A DNA stretch of 14,762 nt from an uncultured Terrimonas sp. (GTDB lineage Bacteria; Bacteroidota; Bacteroidia; Chitinophagales; Chitinophagaceae): the NCBI GenBank assembly GCA_946886925.1, contig CAMPJQ010000016.1, positions 1 through 14,762 of the forward strand. Reading direction: 5' to 3'. The position numbers and the translations under genes are program-made. Under the pieces are notes generated by a model. It did not search any database. It saw only the letters and a list, made by a program, of their open reading frames with translations, and was not told the DNA's origin. Position 1 is the stretch's first letter. Each line of letters starts with the position of its first letter. Positions 6,274 to 13,363 of the stretch are shown piece after piece.

Positions 6274-8775
6274 ATGTATATACGAAAATCATTTTGCAGT
6301 TGCCTGTTCTTCCTGGTTACCATCCTGTGCAGTGCACAGGAAAGGGCGGTTTACACCAGGTTTCTTGGGGTAACGGTGCCGGCCAATGGCACAGCGGTGG
6401 TGTTCAATCCTCCCATCCTGCGGTGGCCTTATCAAAAAGGGAAACAGGTAAAATACGATATACAGCTTTCCCGGGATAGTGCTTTCCCGGTTACCTCAAC
6501 TATTGATGCATCCGGATTAAACGGCGCTATCTTCAACCCTCATAAAGCGTTGGAGCCGGGGAAATGGTTTTGGAAATACCGCTTGACGGGTAAACCATGG
6601 TCTCCGGCACAGTATTTTACAGTTTCCTCAAATACCCTGCCAATGGCATCGCCGGAAGCCGTGGGTTTTCTGGCAAAGATCCCGAAAGCACATCCAAGGA
6701 TATTGCTTGATGATCCGTATAAAAACATAACAGCGTTATCTGAAAAAGCAGACGCACTGGTAATCATTGGAGATGCCGAAAAAGCAGTTACAGATGAAAT
6801 ACTTACCGAAGTGGATGCAAGCCTGGGTATAAAAGGAGCCAATGAAAAACAGGATAAAAAAATTAAGCAGGATGGCATAGTGGCATTGGGCCACAGGATG
6901 CATAAAATGGTATTGTCGTTGTGCCAGGCCTACCTGCTTACAAATAACAAGTTGTATAGTACAAAAGCTGTTGATATTGCGATGGAGATTGCCCGCTGGG
7001 ATCCAAAGGGAATTTCGGGTTTCAGCGATTTTACAGACGGGATATGCATGTTCGATATGGCGCTTGTTTTTGATACCTTTTATGATACGCTCACTGCGGA
7101 ACAAAAAAACATACTGCTGGCAGCAATTAAAGTAAGAGCCAATGGATTTTATAAAAGCTGGGTAAACAATATTGAATCAAAAGTATTGAGTGGCCATGTT
7201 TGGCAGTTGTTATTGAATGAATTTTTTAAAACTTCCATCGCGCTTTACAAACACGTACCGGAGGCTGCAGACTGGCTTTCCTATGCATACGAATTATTCC
7301 TGGCAAGGTCACCTGTATTGGGCGGATTGGATGGTGGCTGGGCCGAGGGTGCTTCTTATTTCACCATGAATATGGAAACCCTGGTAGAAATTCCATCCAA
7401 AATAAAAGCGTATACAGGCTTTGATTTTATTAATGCACATCCCTGGTATACCAGCGAGGCCAATAACTTAATTTACCAGTTCCCCGCGGGTTCCTCTGCT
7501 GATGGCTATGGCGACAATACAGAAGGATTGTTTGAACCGCCTGCATCCTATGCAGCATTCGCAACCGAAATGGCCAGGCTTACCCAAAACCCAAAGTTTG
7601 AATGGTATGCCCGTCAATTACAACAGTACCATAAAACAGATCTCGCCCGGGAACCCATATTAAGATGGTTCAGGCTTATCAATGAAGATCGCTTATCCCT
7701 TCCTGTTTTAAACGTTACACCTGCTTTTCCTATGATGCATGTAGCCAAAGAAACGGGCGTTGCATCCCTGCACACAGATCCTGCCAATACCCAAAAAGAT
7801 ATTATGATCGCCATGCGTTCAAGTCCTTTTGGGGCATATGGGCATATACTCGCCGATCAGAATACTTTTAATATCTTGTACGGAGGCAAAAGGTTATTCT
7901 ACCGCACCGGATACAAAGTGGCGATGGATGATCCGCACCGGTTGGGATGGAGCAAGCATACCAAAAGTCAGAACGGGATACTGATCAATGGAGAAGGGCA
8001 GCCTTACAGTGCCGAAGCGCATGGTAATTTCAGCCGCTTTTTGCAGGGTGAGCAACTGGCATATATCAAAGGTGATGCTTCCGTGGCGTACCAGAGTGCG
8101 GAAACAAAAGAAGATCATGGCGTGCAAAAATTTTTGAGGCATATTGTTTTGCTGAAACCCGGCATAATTATCATTTATGATGAGTTGGAAGCCGGGTCCG
8201 CTGCCTCATGGTCGTGGCTGATCCACAGTATCGAAAATATGAAACTTGATCCGGTACACAATACATTTATCTCTGCTATCGAAAACGCGAAAGGAGTAGG
8301 TAAGCTGTGGAGTTCACAACCATTTGCATGGCAACTGACCAATAAGTTTGATGTTCCTGCTGTTGGCTTCAGGGATTATCCCGGCAGGAAACCTAAAAAT
8401 TTTTCAGACACGCAATGGCATTTAAAGGCCATCAACAAAACCAAAGTGCAGAATATCCGTTTTTTATCCGTTATACAGGTTTCCGCAAATGGCAAAGTAC
8501 TTCCGTTTAAAGAAACGGGTGAGCTAACGGGAACGACCAGGCTAACCATTGCGGATTGGGAAATTGAAGCGGCTTTATCGTACGACCTGCCCCCGCAATT
8601 GCAGATAAGATCAGTAGAAAAAAATACGGCTTTTGCCGCTTATGGTAACGCCTTACAATTCCGGGGGCAACAATATGGAGGAAAGCAACCCGGAAGTTCA
8701 AAGCTGGCTGAGCTGGTTAATGGAAAAATAAGGTTTTCGGAAATGAGTGATGAGCCCGTATCTCCAATAAGGTAA
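6274..8775 (+). CDS. Heparinase II/III-like protein with DUF4962-type N-terminus (putative polysaccharide lyase)
   Basis: This 833-residue protein starts at the ATG at 6274, preferred over a TTG at 6256 because it begins a Sec signal peptide (MYIRKSFCSCLFFLVTILCSAQ). The Cys in ILC lacks a good lipobox. Residues 25-118 form a beta-rich domain (NPPILRWPYQKGKQVKYDIQLSRD, WFWKYRL) as in DUF4962 proteins. HPRILLDDP (140-148) opens an all-alpha toroid containing SGHVWQ (His308) and DGGWAEGASYF (353-363), whose Tyr362 is a candidate catalytic Tyr. GHILADQNTFNILYGGKRL (523-541) is the heparinase II/III beta-sheet motif with His524, followed by KHTKSQNGILINGEGQP. Such proteins cleave uronic-acid-containing polysaccharides by beta-elimination in the periplasm. 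I cannot assign a PL family or decide between glycosaminoglycan-like, alginate-like or other uronate substrates. It lies 37 bases after the phosphatase gene and 41 before the first sulfatase gene. Confidence 0.87.
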   Translation: MYIRKSFCSCLFFLVTILCSAQERAVYTRFLGVTVPANGTAVVFNPPILRWPYQKGKQVKYDIQLSRDSAFPVTSTIDASGLNGAIFNPHKALEPGKWFWKYRLTGKPWSPAQYFTVSSNTLPMASPEAVGFLAKIPKAHPRILLDDPYKNITALSEKADALVIIGDAEKAVTDEILTEVDASLGIKGANEKQDKKIKQDGIVALGHRMHKMVLSLCQAYLLTNNKLYSTKAVDIAMEIARWDPKGISGFSDFTDGICMFDMALVFDTFYDTLTAEQKNILLAAIKVRANGFYKSWVNNIESKVLSGHVWQLLLNEFFKTSIALYKHVPEAADWLSYAYELFLARSPVLGGLDGGWAEGASYFTMNMETLVEIPSKIKAYTGFDFINAHPWYTSEANNLIYQFPAGSSADGYGDNTEGLFEPPASYAAFATEMARLTQNPKFEWYARQLQQYHKTDLAREPILRWFRLINEDRLSLPVLNVTPAFPMMHVAKETGVASLHTDPANTQKDIMIAMRSSPFGAYGHILADQNTFNILYGGKRLFYRTGYKVAMDDPHRLGWSKHTKSQNGILINGEGQPYSAEAHGNFSRFLQGEQLAYIKGDASVAYQSAETKEDHGVQKFLRHIVLLKPGIIIIYDELEAGSAASWSWLIHSIENMKLDPVHNTFISAIENAKGVGKLWSSQPFAWQLTNKFDVPAVGFRDYPGRKPKNFSDTQWHLKAINKTKVQNIRFLSVIQVSANGKVLPFKETGELTGTTRLTIADWEIEAALSYDLPPQLQIRSVEKNTAFAAYGNALQFRGQQYGGKQPGSSKLAELVNGKIRFSEMSDEPVSPIR

Positions 8776-8816
8776 CGGGTTTTACACATGTTAAATGTTG
8801 CAGTAAATTACAGGAC

Positions 8817-10400
8817 ATGAAAAAAATGTGGACGCTTTTTTATTTTGCGATGCTGCTTATGCTCTGCCGGCAGCATGCCCTTATGGCACAGGGTGGCAAA
8901 AAGCCGGCAAAGCCGTTCAATATTTTGTTTGCCATCGCGGATGACCAGTCTTACCCGCATGCATCAGCCTATGGACAAAAAACTTTTCATACACCCGTGT
9001 TCGACAGCATTGCTGCAAACGGCATATTATTCAATAATGCATTTGTTGCAGCCCCTCAATGCAGCCCTTCCCGTGCAGCCATTCTTACCGGAAGGCATAT
9101 ATGGCAACTGGAAGAAGCCGGAACCCATGCCAGTTTATTCCCCAAAAAATTTCCTGTATTTACCAATGCGCTTCAAAATGAGGGTTACTTTATCGGGTAT
9201 ACCGGCAAAGCATGGGCGCCAGGAAATTTTGCAGATGGAGGCTGGAACCGCAATCCCGTTGGACCGGCCTACAATGCAAAACAATTCAGCAGTGTACCCA
9301 CAAAAGGGATCAGCAAAACGGACTATGCGGCTAACTTTAAAATATTTCTCTCTGAAAAACCATCGGATCAACCTTTCTTTTTTTGGTATGGCGCAAATGA
9401 GCCACACAGAAATTATGAAGAAGGTTCAGGCGCGGCGGCAGGACTTACGGATGAGGGGCTTATCGTGCCCCCATTCCTGCCCAACAATTCACTGGTAAAA
9501 AATGATATGCTCGATTACGCGCTTGAAATTGAATGGTTCGATAAGCAATTGGGTAAAATGTTGCAACTGCTGGCAGAAGCAGGTGAGTTGGACCGAACCA
9601 TAATTGTTGTTACTGCCGATAACGGCATGCCTTTTCCTTATGCCAAAGCCAACCTGCAGGAATATGGCATTCATGTGCCATTGGCTATATGTGGACCTAT
9701 AATAAAAGGAAAACAACGCAATGCAGATAACCTGGTGAGCCTTATTGACCTGGCGCCCACATTTTTGGACATCGCCGGAGTGAAACACTTTAACGGAATT
9801 ACCGGAAAAACGTTGATGCCAATACTAACGCTTTCCGGCTCCGGGAAAATTGATCCCTCAGATCAATATATATTAACCGGGAGGGAAAGGCATTCGCACG
9901 CCCGGCCAGATAATGTGGGTTATCCTGCAAGGGCTATCCGCACCAGCAAATATCTCTATATCGAAAATTTTAAACCAAACCGGTGGCCAATGGGTGATCC
10001 GGCGCCACTGCAGCAAATTCCAATTTCGGATAACGCAAATATGAAACCCATCCTTCTGGGTTATGAAGATGTTGATGACTCACCCACCAAATCATTTATG
10101 GTGAATAGCCAATCTAAACTTCCCGAACTTTTTAGTCTTGGATTTCAAAAAAGAGGGAGCAGCGAATTGTATGATATTGAAACAGATCCTTATTGTTTGA
10201 ATGATCTTTCTTCATCGGCAGATATGCAGGCTGTTCGCACCCGCTTAAAAAAAGAGCTCGAAAAAAAGCTTTTGGAACAGGGTGATCCCCGGATGACAGG
10301 CAACGGCGATATTTTTGACAGCTACCCGCGGTTTGGCCTGATGCGCCCGTTTGAAGGATTTAAAGAAAGAGGAAAATACAATCCCGCATTTATAAAATAA
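8817..10400 (+). CDS. S1 sulfatase, N-sulfoglucosamine sulfohydrolase-like (S1_8-like)
   Basis: This 527-residue protein has a Sec signal peptide ending near ALMAQ (residue 25), so it is probably periplasmic. The alkaline-phosphatase-fold sulfatase domain starts at FNILFAIADDQS (Asp42/Asp43, Ca ligands). The Cys-type signature is CSPSRAAILTGRH, in which Cys82 (codon 9060-9062) would be matured to formylglycine. Further active-site elements are GKAW (Lys131), NEPH (His197) and TADNGMPFPYAKANL (Asp268/Asn269, Lys277), followed by GIHVPL. The MPFPYAKANL segment is what I recall from sulfamidase-type (SGSH) sulfatases, SulfAtlas S1_8. Members of that group include heparan N-sulfatases and some that act on algal sulfated polysaccharides. 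The position or type of sulfate removed here cannot be read from the sequence. It is the first of four consecutive sulfatase genes. Confidence 0.93.
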   Translation: MKKMWTLFYFAMLLMLCRQHALMAQGGKKPAKPFNILFAIADDQSYPHASAYGQKTFHTPVFDSIAANGILFNNAFVAAPQCSPSRAAILTGRHIWQLEEAGTHASLFPKKFPVFTNALQNEGYFIGYTGKAWAPGNFADGGWNRNPVGPAYNAKQFSSVPTKGISKTDYAANFKIFLSEKPSDQPFFFWYGANEPHRNYEEGSGAAAGLTDEGLIVPPFLPNNSLVKNDMLDYALEIEWFDKQLGKMLQLLAEAGELDRTIIVVTADNGMPFPYAKANLQEYGIHVPLAICGPIIKGKQRNADNLVSLIDLAPTFLDIAGVKHFNGITGKTLMPILTLSGSGKIDPSDQYILTGRERHSHARPDNVGYPARAIRTSKYLYIENFKPNRWPMGDPAPLQQIPISDNANMKPILLGYEDVDDSPTKSFMVNSQSKLPELFSLGFQKRGSSELYDIETDPYCLNDLSSSADMQAVRTRLKKELEKKLLEQGDPRMTGNGDIFDSYPRFGLMRPFEGFKERGKYNPAFIK

Positions 10401-10416
10401 TTGATATCAATTGCAT

Positions 10417-11826
10417 ATGAGTAACATAGAAAATATTAAAACAACAGCCCGAAGCCTGCTTGGGCAGATGATTGTTTTTGTAATTTTTATTCAATCTTCA
10501 TTTGCTCAGAACAATAAAAGCCCCAATATTATCCTGATACTAACAGATGACCTGGGCTGGAGTTGTTTCTCCGCAAAAATGGATGATCGCATTCCAGCCT
10601 CAAAAAGTGATTATTATGAAACACCCAATATTGACAGGCTGATAGCGCAAAGCATGCGTTTTACAAGAGGCTATGCGCCCGACCCCATTTGCTCGCCAAG
10701 CAGAAGAAGCATACAGTTTGGACAAACCTCCATTCGCCAGGGCGATGAATCCTTTTCTGCCCATTATAATGTTCCGGGCATTGGGCGCCAATCCATTCCC
10801 GGTGTGCTTAAAGCATTTAACAGTCAATACAGAGCCGCGCATTTTGGCAAGTGGGATCTGCGTGCAAAAATAACGCCGGAGCAACTGGGCTATGATGAAA
10901 GCGATGGAGATACAGGCAATAAAACCGGTGATCTTGTTAAGGACAAAAATGAAAAATGGACCAAACATTATATTACCGGCAATCCCAAACAAATGGATAG
11001 TATAACGGCCCGCTCTGTTCGGTTTATGCAGGAACAGGTAAAAACAAAACATCCTTTTTACCTCCAGGTATCGCATTATGCCACGCATGTTAATTTTGAA
11101 TCCAGACAATCAAGCTATGACAAATTCAAATCAAAAAAGCCTGGTTTAAAGCATACCAATCCCGCGTGGGCAGCGATGATCTACGACCTGGATGCAAGTA
11201 TCGGTGAGTTGCTGAACATGGTGGAACGATTGGGAATTGCCGGCAATACCTACATCTTCCTGATGGCGGATAATGGCGCCGTTGAATTTATTCCGCCTGT
11301 GCGCAACCGCCTCGACCCGCCTTCAGTCTTCAAATCACCCATGACAAACTATCCGCTCCGGGGAGGCAAATGGACTTTGTACGAGGGCGGCATCCGTGTT
11401 CCTTTTATTGCAAAAGGACCTGGTATAAAAGCAGGTTCACAGTCGGATGTTCCGGTGGCAGGATGGGACCTGCTCCCCACATTCAATGAATTGGCCGGCA
11501 ATACCAAAAAAGCAGAGGGTACTATTGACGGCGGAAGTCTGGCACATGTTTTAAAGCATGGGGGAAAAGGTGAAGTAGCACGACTTTCCGATGATTTTTT
11601 CTTTCATCGTTACAACAACAGCTATCCGCATTCGGCAATCATTGCAGGCGATTACAAACTGATAAAATTTTGGAAAACCAATAAAACAGAACTCTATAAT
11701 ATAAGTAAGGATCCGGGCGAGATCAGCGATCTTTCAAACCGGGAGGTTGCAAGAGCGAAGGATATGGAACGCAGGCTCATGAGTTATATCAATGAAGTAA
11801 ATCCGGAATTGGCAAAACGTTATTAA
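10417..11826 (+). CDS. S1 sulfatase with variant GKWD active-site motif
   Basis: This is a 469-residue protein. The ATG at 10417 is preferred to a TTG at 10411; the signal peptide is long, with a hydrophobic core at about 14-28 ending SSFAQ. Family elements: NIILILTDDLGW (Asp44/Asp45), ICSPSRRSIQFGQ (Cys92, formylglycine site), HFGKWDLRAK (Lys145), SHYATHVNFE (His224), LMADNGAVEF (Asp285/Asn286) and GGKWTLYEGGIRVPF (Lys318). The residue two after Lys145 is Asp147, where most sulfatases have His (GKWHLG). The surrounding GYDESDGDTGN segment occurs in a group of Bacteroidota and Planctomycetota sulfatases that I associate loosely with S1_16-type enzymes. The other catalytic residues are intact, so it is likely active, perhaps with altered sulfate-ester handling. 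It lies 16 bases after the preceding sulfatase gene and 11 before the next. Confidence 0.92.
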   Translation: MSNIENIKTTARSLLGQMIVFVIFIQSSFAQNNKSPNIILILTDDLGWSCFSAKMDDRIPASKSDYYETPNIDRLIAQSMRFTRGYAPDPICSPSRRSIQFGQTSIRQGDESFSAHYNVPGIGRQSIPGVLKAFNSQYRAAHFGKWDLRAKITPEQLGYDESDGDTGNKTGDLVKDKNEKWTKHYITGNPKQMDSITARSVRFMQEQVKTKHPFYLQVSHYATHVNFESRQSSYDKFKSKKPGLKHTNPAWAAMIYDLDASIGELLNMVERLGIAGNTYIFLMADNGAVEFIPPVRNRLDPPSVFKSPMTNYPLRGGKWTLYEGGIRVPFIAKGPGIKAGSQSDVPVAGWDLLPTFNELAGNTKKAEGTIDGGSLAHVLKHGGKGEVARLSDDFFFHRYNNSYPHSAIIAGDYKLIKFWKTNKTELYNISKDPGEISDLSNREVARAKDMERRLMSYINEVNPELAKRY

Positions 11827-11837
11827 TTGTATTCTAT

Positions 11838-13361
11838 ATGAAAAAATATTTCAGTACGCTGTTGATTATGGGCTGGTGCAGCATTTGCATCGCACAAAAA
11901 AATGAGTTGACACCTGTTGTCATTATCATGGCCGATCAGCTTCGTACAGATGTATTGGGCGAATTAACGCCCAATATAAATGCTTTAAAAAAAGACGGTG
12001 TCAATTTTACACGGGCTTATTGTGCGGTACCACTTTGTGCGCCATCGCGTGCTTCGTTTTTTACCGGTTTGTATGCCAACCGCACCGGCTCGCTCATCAA
12101 TCCATGGGAAGAGGAAGATGAAAAGTTTGGCAACACGAAGGCCGGTATTCCCAGCTTATACAGCATGATGGAAAAGGATTGGGACAGTTACCATGTTGGG
12201 AAGCAGCATTTTTTTACCGAAGAAAAAATAGATAAGGACCCGAACAGCAAAACCAAATGGATTACCCAGCAAACCTACAGTGATTGGGTAAAGGCCAATA
12301 AAAAAACAAAACCCGGGGGCAAACAGTTTAAAGACAATGCCCCGGAGATCATATCCGGCGAACATACCCGGCTGCGATCTTATTCTACGCCTGCTTTTGA
12401 TGTTTACAAAGATGGCATTGATTATTTTCTTGATCACTATATTGCTTCGGAAAGCATAGCCGCTATTAAAAACAGGGATAAGAAAAAACCCTTGCTGTTG
12501 AATGCCATGTTCCTGGCGCCGCATCCGCCGTTCAGTATCCCTGAGCCATATTATTCCATGATAACTCCCAAAGATTTTACACCACCGGCAAATGTTGGTC
12601 AATGGTATTTTGGCCAGTCGCCTCTGCAGATGTATAGTCTTACGGGATTTATCGGATCAAGGTATAACCGGCAGCAATGGGCTGAGATATGGGCAAAATA
12701 CCTCGGGCTTGTAAAACTATTAGATGATGAAGTGGGCCGTGTGATCAATGCGTTGAAGAAAGAAGGCTTGTACGATAAAGCCATCATCGTATTCACAGCC
12801 GATCATGGTGAAATGCTGGGCAGCCATTCGCTCTGGCAAAAAATGTGCATGTATGAAGAATCGGCCAAAGTTCCGCTGGTAGTAAAACTTCCCAAAAGCT
12901 TTCAAACTTCAGTTAAAGAATCCAATGCCCTGGTAAGTCTTGTAGATGTGCTGCCCACTTTACTGGAATACAATCGCATGCCGTTTCCGCAACAATTGGA
13001 CGGACTTTCGCTTATGCCCATTCTCGAAGGAAAAGCATTCGACAGGAATTCAATTTTTATTCAGTACGATGGTAACGGATCCTTGGCCAGCCCGCAACGT
13101 TGTGTGGTAAAAAACAATTATAAGCTGATCGTGGATATGTTTAAGGACGAAGCTTTTGTAGAACTATATGATGTAATAAAAGATCCGCAGGAAAAAGTGA
13201 ACCTGGCATTTGATCAAAATTTTGCAGCAATTGCAAATGATTTAATTGCTGAGTTGTCGGCTTATATGCAAAGAACGGGCGACCGGGTACAACTGCCCAA
13301 GAACCTGCTACAAAACTTTGTAAAGCAGTATAAAAAAGGTATTGAAAAAAAAGATAAATAA
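11838..13361 (+). CDS. S1 sulfatase, iduronate/hexuronate-2-sulfatase-like (S1_7/S1_9-like)
   Basis: This is a 507-residue protein with a short Sec signal peptide (MKKYFSTLLIMGWCSICIAQ). The catalytic domain opens with VVIIMADQLRTD, using Asp33-Gln34 instead of the Asp-Asp pair of its neighbours, as is common in the iduronate-2-sulfatase and choline-sulfatase branch. The signature is PLCAPSRASFFTGLY with Cys67 as the formylglycine precursor. It continues with HVGKQHFF (Lys122, His124), APHPPFSIP (His229) and TADHGEMLGSHSLWQK (Asp322/His323, Lys335), then MYEESAKVPLVV. The ADHGEMLGxHxLWxK pattern and GKQHF match 2-O-sulfatases acting on uronic acids and relatives, but the substrate is an inference. 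If it acts on sulfated uronates it would pair logically with the heparinase-like lyase encoded at 6274. The stop codon is two bases from the next start codon. Confidence 0.92.
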   Translation: MKKYFSTLLIMGWCSICIAQKNELTPVVIIMADQLRTDVLGELTPNINALKKDGVNFTRAYCAVPLCAPSRASFFTGLYANRTGSLINPWEEEDEKFGNTKAGIPSLYSMMEKDWDSYHVGKQHFFTEEKIDKDPNSKTKWITQQTYSDWVKANKKTKPGGKQFKDNAPEIISGEHTRLRSYSTPAFDVYKDGIDYFLDHYIASESIAAIKNRDKKKPLLLNAMFLAPHPPFSIPEPYYSMITPKDFTPPANVGQWYFGQSPLQMYSLTGFIGSRYNRQQWAEIWAKYLGLVKLLDDEVGRVINALKKEGLYDKAIIVFTADHGEMLGSHSLWQKMCMYEESAKVPLVVKLPKSFQTSVKESNALVSLVDVLPTLLEYNRMPFPQQLDGLSLMPILEGKAFDRNSIFIQYDGNGSLASPQRCVVKNNYKLIVDMFKDEAFVELYDVIKDPQEKVNLAFDQNFAAIANDLIAELSAYMQRTGDRVQLPKNLLQNFVKQYKKGIEKKDK

Positions 13362-13363
13362 CA

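Noticed and set aside
6295..6330. Lipobox in the heparinase-like protein leader (TILC)
   Set aside because: Residue -1 is Leu rather than Gly, Ala or Ser, so a lipoprotein signal is unlikely; an ordinary Sec cleavage near SAQ fits better.
8776..8816. Possible promoter or operator (TGTTAAATGTT...AAATTACA) before the first sulfatase gene
   Set aside because: It has only a loose resemblance to TAnnTTTG and an imperfect dyad; no -33 element at proper spacing.
8845..9498. 217-codon plus-strand frame overlapping the first sulfatase gene
   Set aside because: It is an alternative frame of the sulfatase gene; the family motifs (ADDQS, CSPSR, NEPH) are all in the other frame.
10600..11109. 169-codon open frame on the minus strand inside the second sulfatase gene
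   Set aside because: The plus-strand frame has intact sulfatase motifs across the same stretch; the antisense protein resembles nothing.
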